From NCBI RefSeq assembly GCF_000003855.2, contig NW_003101679.1, positions 2,579,379 to 2,643,378 on the forward strand: a stretch of DNA of 64,000 nucleotides, in the 5' to 3' direction. The notes under the pieces are model-generated. The model did not search any database. It was given only the letters and a program-made list of their open reading frames with translations, and was not told the DNA's origin. The stretch comes from Blastomyces gilchristii SLH14081 (lineage: Eukaryota; Ascomycota; Eurotiomycetes; Onygenales; Ajellomycetaceae). Made by a program: the position numbers and the translations under genes. Of this stretch, positions 47,259-58,636 are shown piece by piece. The number at the start of each line of letters is the position of its first letter. Position 1 is the stretch's first letter.

Positions 47259-47567
47259 TGTAAGAGGTCTACGCCGAATAGATCGGTATAATATTGATAG
47301 GTCTTATATAACAAAGATAAAAATGTTAGAGAAGGAAAGAAAGAGAAAGTGCGAGAATCAGTGATCAAGGTGAATATTTATATGTGTATGTAGTGGCGTA
47401 CGCGGTGGAGCTTCGGGGCGGGAGAATATACGCGCGTTCATAGTGGCTGAGGATCGGTGATTGAGAATGGCTGAGAATTGGAGTGTATGCATTCGAGAAT
47501 GAAGTGGTTGGAATCTGTAGAGTGTAATGAAATAGTCTATATGATTGATTGAGCGCAGCCCGCCACA
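47259..47567 (-). repeat. 3' LTR of Gypsy-2D (309 bp)
   Basis: Plus-strand limits TGTAAGAGGTCTACGCC ... GCGCAGCCCGCCACA. It keeps GGCGTACGCGGTGG and TACGCGCGTTC. Confidence 0.92.
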
Positions 47568-50500
47568 TTAGCCCCTTCTTTCAGAAGCAGTTCCCATCAG
47601 TCAAGGGCCGCTGTTTCAGATAACACAGAACTCAGAGTCCAGGTCAGTTAATTGTAGCCAACTCATTTCACAAGATATTGTCAGCTGCGGCCATGAGATC
47701 TCTTATCAAGAATATTCTCAATCTCTCACTCAAGCTCATTATCTTCTTCTATGATGCCTGGTGACTGTCAGTCAGAAGTCAGTTGAGAAGGGAATGAATC
47801 AGTGATAGTGCAGCAGAGCAAGCTTGTGTGAAATACATTATAAATCTCTGATGATGTGTCAAGACAGTAGTTATGACTATCTAGAACTTCTATCACTTTA
47901 TACTTGACATGACAGTAATCTAGTGTATGAGATGAACATATGATTCATATATTCTTAAGATTCAATCATATCAGATCTTCTATCTTATATTGTTCAGTGA
48001 GATCTCAGTGAACATTGATTTAATTCTCTTAATCTTGTTTCACAGTTGCCATGAAGGCCTCTACTTAATCATGAGCATCTTGAAGTTTTATTACTATATT
48101 GTTAGTGATTTGGATTGAACTGCAGAGATTCAGTGTAAACTGTGTGATCTCTAGAAGATTCAACACTTTCATATAATATCTATGTGTAAGGAAGAACAGG
48201 CTTACATCTGTTGAAATGACATCTCAACTGTTGATAGCAACCTCTGCATGTAGAAGAAGATCATATCAATTATCTTATAAGTGATTGCAGAACTTATGAA
48301 GATAATTCTTCATAGTCTGAATTATTCATTCTGATACATCATTGATCTCAGAGTGATAGACAGTTGATAGATGATGTATAATCTTGAGAACTTGACAGAT
48401 TCTTGTTCAGAGAATGCTCATGAATTGACAGCTCTGATCTGATACTATAGATCTCAGTAATCTGTACATTCAATAGAACAGGCTCTGTAGAAAAGCTTCA
48501 GTGACTTGTTCAGCATTCATCTTATCACAAGATTTCAATATTACATCTTTGCTCAGTTGATTCATAATGATCAGAATGTTCCTACAATTCTTACTCTCAG
48601 ATAGATTGATAGTGAAGTCAATTGCTACATCTCACTAGATTCTATTGAGAATATTAAGTGATTTCAATAGACCTTTTCTACAGTTCTTTTATAAGATAAT
48701 AGAAGAACAGTGATTGCAGTTTCAGACAAAGCATCTGATACTGTTTAATATCTTAAGTTAGTAGAACTCTCAGAAGATTATTCTATACAGTTATTCACAG
48801 TCTGAATAACTGATTATATGTGAATCATGCATCTCTTGCATTATTCAAGTGTATAAGAGTTTGAAGTGAGAGATTCAGTGTCATTTACAGAATTATAGAG
48901 TGTTATTATCATTGATTGAATATTCTGAGATATTGATTCTTATACATAGTTCTGAGAGAAATCAGAGTGCTTCTTAATGTACTGCTTCAGTGAGAATCTG
49001 AAGAAGTTTATTCATCTGAGCTGCTGTATATCACAGTTCATTTAGTGTAGAGAAAGTGAAGATATTAATAACAGTTCTAACTGAAGAAGTATATATAGTG
49101 TCATGAACTGTTTCATCTTGATTAACTAGTATCTTCAGGTTCAAGAGTCAGTGCTCTTGATTCATTCAGTGAGTATCTGTTACATCAGATAATATATCTT
49201 GCTCTTATTATAAGAGAGCATCTGTCATTGAGTTCTGACTATCAGAACAGTAGTGTATTGTAAAATGAAAATGACTTAAGAACTCAGATTATTGTATCTA
49301 TCATTCAGTGAGTTTACAGATAGTTGTGAAGTATTTGAGATTCTTATGATCTGTGACTATCTCAAATTCAGAGACACTTCAGAGTTCAGAGTCTCATTCT
49401 TCTAAACAGTATATAATTGCAAGAAGTTTCTTATCATAGATCTTATAATTGCATTCAGCAGGACTCAGTTTCTTAGACATGAAGACATATAATTATAGAA
49501 CATCTTCATTATTATATTATAATATCACTTCTTCTATTATATAGTCAGAGAAATCAGTTTCAATAACTGTCTCACAATCAGAATCAAATATTATCAGTAG
49601 AGAAGTATTAATAAACATCTTCTTCATCTATATAAATGCAGCTTCAGTATTCACTGATCATTGAAATACTGAGTCTTTCTTAGTGAGATCTGTAAGTGAT
49701 CTTGCAATATCTGAGAAGTTTTATATAAATCACTGATAGAAGTTAGTAAATCTGATGAAGCTTTATACATCTTTCACAGTACATGAAGCTTCCCATTCAA
49801 GGATGACAGAGACTTTCTCAGAATTCATTCAAATTCCCTTATCAGCTTCAATAATAAAACCCAGATACTTGATACTCTTGACTTCAAAATTATACTTATT
49901 AATATCTATCAGTAGTTCTGTTTCTCATAGCTGTTGTAATATCTTTCACACATACTCTTAATATTCTTTTCTGAATTCATTGATGAAGATGAGAATGTCA
50001 TCTAGATAAGTAGATACAAACTTGTCAAGAAAATCTCAAAGTACTCAGTTGATATACTTCTGAAATGTACTGAGAGTGTTAGTTACTTCAAAGAGTGTGA
50101 CTATTCATTCAAAGAGATCATAATATGTTCAGAATACTGTAAGCTATTCATCTTCTTCAGTGATATAAATCTTATGAAACATGGCAACAACATCTAGTTT
50201 TATAAATTATTGAGCTTGCTCAATTCATGCTAGGGTTTCATTGATGAGAGATAAGAGATATCAATCTTTCTTTGTCAATCTATTCAGACCTTGATAGTTC
50301 ACACAGAATCAGAGTTCTTCATCTGATTTCTTTGCAAAGAGAATAGAGGCTGTGGTGAAAGAGTTGCTAATATGTATGAATTCTTTATTCAACAGATCAT
50401 TGAGTGTCTTTTGAAGAAGAAGAAGTTCATCTTGAGACATGTTATAAAGAGGGCCTCATGACAGTTCAGAATTCTTATCATTCTTTTTCTCTAACTTGAT

Positions 50501-52431
50501 ACTGTGATTCACTCTGAGACCTTATAAGAGAGGTATATTTGTAATATTATCTTGTTGAAAGACATCTAGATATTCATGATATTATTGAGAGAGTTTTATA
50601 TGAGAATCTGTTATTGTAACATGAGATAATTTTTCTAGAGTCTTTTTAATATTGATCAGACTGGCAGAATAGATTGACACATGATTCTGCTATCAGTGAT
50701 CCTTTCAGCAACTTCTTTTTCTGAGTATTTTGTAGGCATTGACAGAGATCTGTGTCAGGTCAATAGTCTTGTAAATGTCATCTTCATGAATTCTATCATT
50801 GTTAGAGAATATCAAGCTTCTGTTTTAAGTGTTCAATAAGATGCCTTGTTCAGATAGTCAGACAAGTTCTAACATAAGATTGTAATTAAGATTATTCACT
50901 TCATATGCATAGACATCTTCACATTAATGTTCTCTCACATTTATGATCAGCTTCATCATGTAATGAGTATAAATGTCTTTTGAATCATCAAATTCTGTGA
51001 GAAGTTGAGGTTTTGATAAAGAAATATGCTGAAGGTTATGATATCTTACAACTGAAGATTTTATCATTGTATAGTGACATAGATCACTGTCTATTATGAC
51101 TTTCATATTATACATATTATCAATCACAGTAGATACAAGAATCACATTCATTGTCATCTTCTCTTCAAATCATTGTCATTCAATCTCTTCAAGCTTCTGT
51201 TTGCAAATTTGAATAGAAGTTAATCTTTTCTCTGTTTCACTGAGACATTCTTATAGTTATCTTCTGAATCTTTCTCTAATGTAATATGATTGACATGGAC
51301 AGACACTGATTCATTCTTCAAATGAGAAGACACTGATCTTTCTCTTGAGTATAAAGACACATAGGTTGATCAGCAGTTGAAAGCAATATGTTCTAATCAG
51401 TTACAGTTGATGTATACTTTATATTGATGTTGATTGGTGACTTCTTTGAGAGTGATCTCAGGGACTCAGAAGCCTGTCCAGACAGCGGAGACCCTTGCTT
51501 ATGTATAGATATTCAAGTCTACTCAATTCATGGTATCTGCATCATTGTTATTCCTCAGCACAGGTGTATGAGTTGCTGAGATGTAATGTCTTCTGTCACT
51601 GTTCTGTATATTCTTGAGCTTAGTAAGACAGTTATTCATTGTCTGAAGCTGTGTGCAGAAGCCTTCATAAGTCTGGTCTTTGTCTATGCTTACAAGAGCT
51701 TGTAAGAGTTCAAAAGTTAATGTCTTCTTAAGCATGCTAATCTTCATTTAATTCTTTCAAGATTGATCACCTGCTTCTAGAATCTTGATATTGAAGTCAG
51801 GGATGAATGTTGTAAGAGGAATATTTCTCTGTCAGACACTCTGTAGTCAATCTAATACTTTCTGTTACATGGCAGTGTCTCAGAACAGGATATCAAGATA
51901 TTTTATAATGTTGTCAGATGTTTGCAATGCTGGTTCACATGCTTTTATTCATGAATGAAACTTCTGTTTCATGCGATCTTTCAATTATTCATTGATATAT
52001 CAATCTTGATTGATTAATGAACTGATGGCATCTTTATCTATACTCAGTTTTATAAGCATTTCCATTCTTCATGATGAGTAGAGAGTGAGATCAGAAGTAT
52101 TGAAATATGTGAGAGTATTTAAGTGTTCTTTCAGCACTTTTGTATTTGATTCTGTAGATGTTGAAATTGTGTGAGTTAGTTGTTGAATCTCTTTGTATTG
52201 ACATTGTTAAGTTGCATGTATATCAGCTATTTATTGTTGTTATAGTTTTAACATTGCTCAGAGTCACTGTGACACTGTGTCTATGCTTGTGTTCAGAGGT
52301 TCTCTCATATTATCATTAGACATGGTTATATCATTTGTCAGATGTGTGATATCTGTAGAATTTGAAGAAGTGTAATTGTATGAATATCTCATATATCTGA
52401 GTGTCAGGACTCTCAGGTCTTTCACTGACAT
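47568..52431 (-). pseudogene. Gypsy-2D gag-pol relic with chromodomain
   Basis: Minus strand from the ATG at 52429-52431. The gag core is open at 51523-51747 (MKISMLKKTLTFELLQALVS). The gag stop TAA at 51220-51222 follows the eroded slippery site. Protease is open at 50924-51157 in the -1 frame (MTMNVILVSTVIDNMYNMKV, then IIDSDLCHYTM). RT has its YLDDIL-like block near 50005, with integrase after it. The chromodomain at about 47610-47760 has LExEIENILD, YLVKxVGYN and TAALDxxELLLKEGAN, with its end nearly unmutated. The frame can run into the LTR. Stops are mainly TGA. Its layout matches 2C and 2H. Confidence 0.82.
51195..51232 (-). promoter_or_regulatory. Eroded -1 frameshift site of Gypsy-2D
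   Basis: The minus strand reads GAGAAAA (51232-51226), GAT, then TAA stop (51222-51220). The stem AACTTCT/AGAAGCT is kept with one weakened pair. Third copy supporting the same gag end. Confidence 0.5.
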
Positions 52432-52631
52432 TCTCTTTATAGAATCTTATTGCAGGGCCAGGGTGACTGACAAGCAGCTTCTATCTGAGAACTCAGTGTT
52501 TGCTTAACTGTTTCTCTATTTCTTACACATTGTTATGTGTTCAGATATCTCTTGATGAATAATTGTTTCTGATGAGAAGATAATGCATGAATAATCATTT
52601 CCTAATAAGAAGACAATGAATGTTTTTATAG

Positions 52632-52940
52632 TGTAAGGGGCCTACGCTGAATAGATCAGTATAATATTGATAGGTCTTATATAACAAAGATAAAAATGTT
52701 AGAGAAGGAAAGAAAGAGAAAGTGTGAGAATCAGTGATCAAGGTGGATATTTATACATGTATGTGGTGGCATACGCGGTGGAGCTTCAGGGCGGGAGAAT
52801 ATACGCGCGTTCGTAGCGGCCGAGGATCGGCGATTGAGAATGGCTGAGAATCGGAGCATACGCGTTCGAGAATGAAGTGGTTGGAATCTGTGGAGTGTAA
52901 CGGAATAGTCTATATGATTGATCGGGCGCAGCCCGCCACA
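52632..52940 (-). repeat. 5' LTR of Gypsy-2D (309 bp)
   Basis: Plus-strand limits TGTAAGGGGCCTACGCTG ... GCGCAGCCCGCCACA. One of the most CpG-rich stretches in the window (GTAGCGGCCGAGGATCGGCG near 52815). Confidence 0.92.
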
Positions 52941-54503
52941 AAGCTGAATATTAAAGTGTATACAATTGTATCAGAATCTTGAGAACTGATTATATATATG
53001 TGTAATCAGATATCTCTCAGGAAGCTGTGATTACTCTCTCAGTTATTCTGAAGTATTCAGCCTGATAATAATTGAGATATAAAGAGAAAGCTTATCTGTT
53101 CAGATTAACTCTCATCATGAATTCATAGTATTCACATTGTCTTGATTATCTGAATTTTACAGATACTCAGAGACCTATCTCTTATTAATAATGAGATTGC
53201 AGAAATCTACTGCAGTGTAAGAACTGTTGATGAAGAATCTAGACATACTTGCATATATCTGATCAGAGATTCCATGAGTAAAAAGAAGGTGATTGTAGAT
53301 TTGTGAGACTGCAGAGAGCACTGACAGCACTGAGAGGTTTATAGAAACTATCAGTTAGAGTCTGTAAGAAATTACTTATAAAAAGACTTACAGTAAAGAG
53401 TGAGACTGCACTGTTAAGAGTCAGAAGCTGGTCTGAAAGAGGCACAGAATTGACTTCTGATCTGAAGATCAGATGTGATGACAGAGCTGAGAAGACTGAA
53501 AATACTGTTATAAATGACAGTATCTCTATATCATCAGCTGATAGAAAGTGATCAGAGATGTTACAGAGACACTTATAAGAAGCTCAGTAGCAGTCAGATA
53601 TTATTCATAAAGATATTAAAATTAAAAAATTTTTTATTTTTGAGAAGTACTTGAATTAATATATAAATATTGTAAGAAACACTCTCTCTCTATCATCTGA
53701 ATAAAAACACTTTACAGATGAATAAAGATACTCACAGTTATAAGAATGCAAGCTGTTACAGAAAATGAGAAAGATAGATGAGATTTCACAGATAGATCTG
53801 AAATATTTATACTACTTTAGAGAGATTTATTTACACTATAAGTAATTCTGCAGGAAAGTTAGATCACTTCAGTAAATAAAGAGTGATTATAAATCACAGA
53901 TCTGAATTATTCTATATAACTATAAAGAGTGATTACAGACTGTGAACATCTTGATTCTACAATTCTATAGAGTTAGTAAAAGAATGAAAAATTTCTTATA
54001 ACTCTACAGTGTTAAAGAATGATAATTTATAAGAATGAGTAAAAGATCAATCCATAAATACTTCTCTTTAATAGAGATAATCTTATAAGAAGTGATTCAT
54101 CTGTGAAATAAATCTATATAACAGTCACATAAGAATCTTGTGAAAAAATGATTGAAGATTAACTGAAACTCTTCAGATTAAAAGATGCAGAATAAATCTA
54201 TATAATAATTGCATAAGAATCTTGTAAAAATAATTAAGAGTCAATCAGAACTCTTCTGTATGAAAGATATGAGATGAATCTGTATACTAGTTAAAGAAAG
54301 ATCTGCAGATTATAAAGAATCTCATGAAAAAAGAAACTAAGTAACAGACTCTTTTCTCTTTATAATAACAAGGGATTTTTCCTCACTAAGGTTTTTTATA
54401 GATATAAAGAGTTTTTAGTGAGTATCACTGCAGTGCTGAGCCTGATTCTATGAAATCACTCAGTAAAAGACTTCATGAATAAAGTCTTAAAGAGGAAAGA
54501 GTA
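52941..54503 (+). other. Gypsy-1A post-pol region, second part
   Basis: Matches 10976-12454 of Gypsy-1B, with more A/T changes. A minus-strand frame at 53263-53445 is homologous to the antisense frame of Gypsy-1B. A purine tract AGAGGAAAGAG (54490-54501) precedes the LTR. Confidence 0.7.
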
Positions 54504-54761
54504 TGTAAGAAATCTCACTTCTCACAGATTCTTTATCTCTATTTCTATCTCTTATGTAATTAATAGAGTTAGCAGCTCTTGACTACACATAACTATATAG
54601 ACTGAAGTTCATGAATACTATTCATGACTCAGCTTGAATGATATTATATATTTGATCTCTATATTTCATCTTTCTATCATGAATACTTCTAGTAGTTAAC
54701 AGTATATATCATGCCAAGCTGCAAACACCTGAATAATTGCCTGCGAGCACTGATTCTTACA
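54504..54761 (+). repeat. 3' LTR of Gypsy-1A (258 bp)
   Basis: Same length and ends (TGTAAGAAAT ... GATTCTTACA) as the Gypsy-1B LTRs. The next five bases, GTGAA (54762-54766), should be the target duplication, whose partner lies before the window. Confidence 0.9.
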
Positions 54762-54976
54762 GTGAAACAGAAGTTTCATTCATGAATAAAAGTATGTAAA
54801 TCAGTATTATCTACATCTAATAACATTATCAGATATCTTAATATGCTGTTCAGAGATACTGCTATACAGCAGAAATCATTAGATTAATTACAGATTGCTT
54901 AATAGAGAAATACATCTCTCACTACATTCATCTGTGACTTTGATACCAAGATTCTAGAAGCAGATGATCAATCTTA
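54762..54976 (+). pseudogene. Gypsy-2E gag fragment
   Basis: 215 bp matching 38026-38237 of Gypsy-2C (mid-gag). It lies between the end of Gypsy-1A and the LTR of Gypsy-3E and is apparently the host into which both were inserted. Too short for more detail. Confidence 0.75.
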
Positions 54977-55143
54977 TGTGATTCAAAGGTTGCATGAGCT
55001 AGCGTACGATTACAGGCGTACGCCGGCTTCTTATATACTGTACACTAAATTAATTAGTGGCCGCTAAGGCCTCTTTACATTTGTAAGCAAGTTTGAAAGT
55101 AGCTGTGTTATTATCCGGTGATTGTATGTTCTTCTGAACTACA
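54977..55143 (-). repeat. 3' LTR of Gypsy-3E (167 bp)
   Basis: Plus-strand TGTGATTCAAAGG ... CTTCTGAACTACA is the inverse of 58007-58173 and the same length. It keeps GGCGTACGCCGG. With 58007-58173 it looks like a large inverted repeat, but it is two LTRs in opposite orientation. Confidence 0.85.
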
Positions 55144-55777
55144 TTCTCCTTCATCAGATTCAGTCATGCTCATGTGATCATGATATACACTCTAGCTTCA
55201 TGCAGATTAGTGCATCACTAGTGTTCATGATCATATGATCTATTTCTGATTCAGCTAGTATCTTGTGTACACTCTCACAAAGAAACTTTCACTATATTAC
55301 ATCACTTATTCACTAACTTTTCTTATTTTTTAATTATCTTCTTCATCATCATCATCATTGAATGTCATTATTCTATTCAAGATTTCTATTTCTTCTTTCA
55401 TTCAATATCTTCTATCTGTTGTTTATCTATTACATTGTACATGTTTCTGATGATGACCTCTTATTCTTATAACAAGTATTCTCATAGTGCTTATATCAGG
55501 CAGTTTGTTAGCAGTAAGTGTAATATGTTATGAAATGTGATCATAACTTGTTTATCTTCTAACAATTGTCAGAATATACTGTTATAAATGACACATCTTC
55601 TTCATCTTCTTATATATCTCTGACTCTCTTTTCTTCAGCAGCATCTGATCATGTTTTTCTGATCATTTTACATGACTGTAGTCTGTAGATTCTGATATTT
55701 TTGTTTTAATTTATATAGAATCTTCACATATTAACAGATTTATATCTGCTGATGATTGTGATCTCAATGTTGAATTA
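55144..55777 (-). other. Gypsy-3E sequence between 3' LTR and antisense gene
   Basis: AT-rich, no domain seen. It would hold the promoter side of the plus-strand antisense gene. ATCATGATATACAC and CATGATCATATGATC are palindromic stretches near 55176 and 55228. Confidence 0.45.
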
Positions 55778-57158
55778 TTGATCAAGAACTTGAAGAATAT
55801 AATAATGAAGAAATTGTCTGTGTTAGATATAGCTGAGACTTCTGCATTTCTCTCTGCCTCTTCTGTTTCTTTCTCTGCTACTCTCTCTCAATCTTCTACA
55901 CCTGCTTCTGTGTCTGATTCTCTCACTCTCACTATCTCTGCCTCTGTGTCTGATTCTCTCACTCTCACTACTTCTGCTCTTTCTGATTCTGCTGTCTCTG
56001 CTTTCATTATCAGCTCTCCTCATTTCAAGATAATATTGTGTAGACTTAATGAATCACATTTCTCAGTATATATACTCTCACTCTTCTTACTAGTCTCTAG
56101 AATAATTTATTGTATAAAGACTGTATATAATATAACTATCTGAAGCTCAGCTGTGAATACTGATTATTATATTTATTTTAAATATTTATGATAAGATAAT
56201 CATTTATTTGTACTGAAGAATCACTCTCTCTTTTAACAGTGTTGAGATTGTAAGTCTTTTCTTTTTTCATCTTCTCTTTCTAACACTGATTTTCCTGTTC
56301 TTAGAGAAAATCATTATGAGTTTTATTATACATGAAGTTGTGATATTCATAGATACTAAGAAACTTTTTATAACTGTTAAATTTAATATTACAGATATAT
56401 CTGCTCTGATAAATATCTTTAAAATGATTAATCTATATCAGTCTATTCTCTGGCATTTGTTATCTGACTTCATAATACAGATGAAGAATATCTGTGTTTT
56501 CAGAAACAGAAATATGAATATCATACTCTTTTACATCTGCAGATATGAGACTTATACACCTTGTCTGAAATGTCATTGTGAGAATGAGTTATTTACACAC
56601 TGTATTCTGCTTTCTGTATTTTCTTATGTTTCTCTCTCTCTTTCTGAGAAGCCTCATGTGTGTTGTAATTATGCATACAATTTCAAGATCAGTGAGTATT
56701 TATTCAGTAATTATTACTTCTGCTTTTACAGTTTTATATACTAACAATAGTTCTTAGTTACTTCAGTGTCAGAGATCATTTTAATCAAAGATGATAACAT
56801 CACTAAGACTACTCTCTCTCATTCTCAAGCTTCTCTCATTGCTTTCTCTTTCTTCTCTGCAGAAAAGATGATATGTATATCAGATTATAAGTATTCAGCT
56901 CTGAGTGACTTCTGCTGTTATTTATCTGATTCTGCATCTTCTTCTTCTTTCATTTCTTTTATCTTCATTCTTTCTGTTCTGACTTCTTATTCTGTGAGTT
57001 CTGTGCTCTTCTTCAATTTTTCTACATGTACACATACACATTTCTATATTGATATTTCAGTCAATCTTGTGATAAATGATATTAATTCTTGTATACAGAG
57101 TGATAGAGAAATCAGAGACATACACAGAGTTATTATAAGAGTGACTTACAGCTCTTGA
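55778..57158 (+). pseudogene. Antisense accessory gene of Gypsy-3 with DUF3716-like cysteine domain
   Basis: Three neighbouring plus-strand frames (55778-56143, 56316-56744, 56766-57158) lie antisense to Gypsy-3, between pol and 3' LTR. The first has a Ser/Thr-rich repeat (SVSDSLTLT twice). The second carries CLKCHCENELFTHCILL (56556-56606), then about 20 residues later VCCNYAYNFKISEYLFS (56658-56708). Restoring two likely Cys-to-Tyr changes gives C-x2-C-x5-[x]F-x2-C ... C-x2-C-x8-C-x-F, the spacing I know from fungal DUF3716 proteins. The third has a Ser-rich stretch and ends in a segment also kept in Gypsy-3G. It has fewer stops than pol. Frame changes between parts could be introns or damage. 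Function unknown; the domain probably binds zinc. It might be a captured host gene. Confidence 0.6.
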
Positions 57159-58006
57159 ATTTCTTACAGATCTTGAGTTTTGAGATTTTCTTTGTTTTTG
57201 ACATTTTTTAAGTGATGTGATGTTGAAAATAGATTAAATATGTAGTATATGAAAATGAATGAGATGTGTATAATAACATTTGTCTTTTACAGCTAACTCT
57301 TACAGTTGATGATTAATTCATTATCTCTTTTCTTTTCTTACACTTTTTCTTTGTCTGCTAGTCACTACTCTTACATAATCTCTATATAATACAGTGTTCA
57401 GTGACTAGATTTCACAGCTTTCATCTTTTATGATTCTGTCTCATATATTATACTGTCTCTCTTTGCCTGCTCAGATCACTACAGTTAATAGCTTATTAAA
57501 ACTAATCTCACTCAATCTCTGAGTGTTCTCAGAAGTCAAGATGACTTGGTTTTATATATCTGTGAATAATTTAGATGATTCATTCTCTGTTATCTTCATA
57601 ATTAAACTGATATAAATAGTTGAATTCAACTCTGAATTTCTTTATCTTCTGCAATCTGATTTTTATATAAGTCTGCTGTTTTGAGACTACTCTTTACTGT
57701 GTTATATTCACTGTCTGCAGTATATTATTATACAATCAGCTACAGTCTTATTACTTATTAAAGTGTGATGTTTATCTGATTTCTTTATTACTTCTCATTC
57801 TTTTCTTATAATTATAGAAACATTGAAATAAGTGAGATTATTCAATTTGTAAGTGTCTATGATTTCTCTTACTTTATGAGACTTTTTAATTATAAGTCTC
57901 TTCTTCTTCAATACTGATGAGAGTGCTGTGAATAATTATAATTCACTCAGATCTTACATCTCTGTCTTTATAAGATATGAATTATTTATTAAATTGTATA
58001 AGACCT
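57159..58006 (-). pseudogene. Gypsy-3E pol C-terminal tail and 3' sequence
   Basis: 58006 down to about 57690 is the reverse complement of 63242-63556 of Gypsy-3F (end of pol, HNLINNSHLMKIKM-like). 57690-57159 is the spacer between pol and the antisense gene, matching 25700-26240 of Gypsy-3G. No further domain seen. Confidence 0.65.
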
Positions 58007-58173
58007 TGTGATTCGGAAGAACGTACGACCGTCGGATAATAACACGGCCGCTTCCGAACTTGCTTATGAATGTAAAGGGGCCATAGCAGCCACTAATTAA
58101 TTTAGTGTACAATATATAAGAAGCCGGTGTACATCTGTAATCATACACTGACTCAAGCAATCTTTGAATCACA
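58007..58173 (+). repeat. 5' LTR of Gypsy-3F (167 bp)
   Basis: Begins TGTGATTCGGAAG and ends TTTGAATCACA, with 8-bp terminal inverted ends TGTGATTC/GAATCACA. CpG-rich (ACGACCGTCGG, CACGGCCGC). Confidence 0.88.
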
Positions 58174-58636
58174 TCTGATAGCATGTTCAAAAACTGGTGA
58201 GAAGCACAGGCTTCTTCAGAGCATGATAATTCTGTCTACAAAGTGATTTATAGTTATCATGCCAGTGTGGTTCTAGAATATCTCAAAAGATAGTGTACAA
58301 AGAGCAGTGAGTGAAAGAGCATCTGATTAATGCTGCTTTGCTTGTTGAGGGAAAAACTCCACACTCAGGCAAATGCCACATATGAGATGCGAATAGATAA
58401 GATGTGAGAAAGAGAATGAGAGCAGTGAACCAGATTCAAAGAAGTTCACTTCCTACTCAAAAGAAGGATAAAAAGAGAGGGTGATCATCACTGAAGTTGT
58501 ATAATAATAACAGAAATCATATAACAATATAGCAATATAACAATAGACATTGTACAATCAATGAGAAATCATCAAAATGAATATCTTCTCTAGTTAATAT
58601 TAACAACACCCTTCTCTACTACCTGAACTGGAAGAT
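58174..58636 (+). other. Gypsy-3F 5' leader
   Basis: Follows the LTR with TCTGATAGCATG at the primer-binding-site position (tRNA not identified). It is less mutated than gag (GTTGAGGGAAAAACTCCAC near 58345). No ORF. Confidence 0.55.

Larger units (their letters stand above)
47259..52940 (-). mobile_element. Gypsy-2D, complete Ty3/Gypsy chromovirus with lightly mutated LTRs
   Basis: A 5682-bp element with two 309-bp LTRs (47259-47567 and 52632-52940), flanked by AAGCT at 47254-47258 and 52941-52945. It is inserted in Gypsy-1A between pol and 3' LTR. Its LTRs share ends with Gypsy-2C and 2H but differ in the middle, so this is a subfamily. The interior is hypermutated, yet the LTRs keep many CpG. 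Confidence 0.93.
1..54761 (+). mobile_element. Gypsy-1A, outer Ty3/Gypsy LTR retrotransposon (5' end outside window)
   Basis: Segments 1-199, 2501-2568, 34551-36930, 46613-47258 and 52941-54761 line up in order with the complete copy Gypsy-1B (5465-12712), so they are one element split by later insertions. Its 3' LTR is 54504-54761; its 5' LTR and gag lie before base 1. Each break has a duplication that identifies the inserted element: TA at 198-199/2501-2502 (pogo-like element), AAGAAGAAAGAA at 2557-2568/34551-34562 (LINE nest), a 13-bp G-T6-ATATCT at 36918-36930/46613-46625 (minus LINE), and AAGCT at 47254-47258/52941-52945 (Gypsy-2D). It is heavily hypermutated and cannot encode protein. 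Gypsy-2 sequence follows its right end, so it appears to have inserted into an older Gypsy-2 copy. Confidence 0.85.
54977..58006 (-). mobile_element. Gypsy-3E, 3' part only (pol tail, antisense gene, 3' LTR)
   Basis: The 3' LTR (54977-55143, minus) is followed inward by a region with plus-strand open frames, then the reverse complement of the end of Gypsy-3 pol up to 58006. The rest is cut off by insertion of Gypsy-3F in the opposite direction. It shows how Gypsy-3 ends: about 2.5 kb lies between pol and LTR. Confidence 0.78.

Noticed and set aside
55823..56023. 66-codon Arg/Ser-rich minus-strand frame resembling an RS domain
   Set aside because: It is the reverse reading of the Ser-rich repeat in the plus-strand antisense gene; the composition is a by-product of TCT/GAT repeats.
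56692..56750. Canonical 59-bp intron (GTGAGT ... TACTAAC ... TAG) in the antisense gene
   Set aside because: The donor would remove the last Cys-x-Phe of the DUF3716-like motif and the resulting frame soon stops. A shorter intron from 56707 is possible, but I cannot decide.
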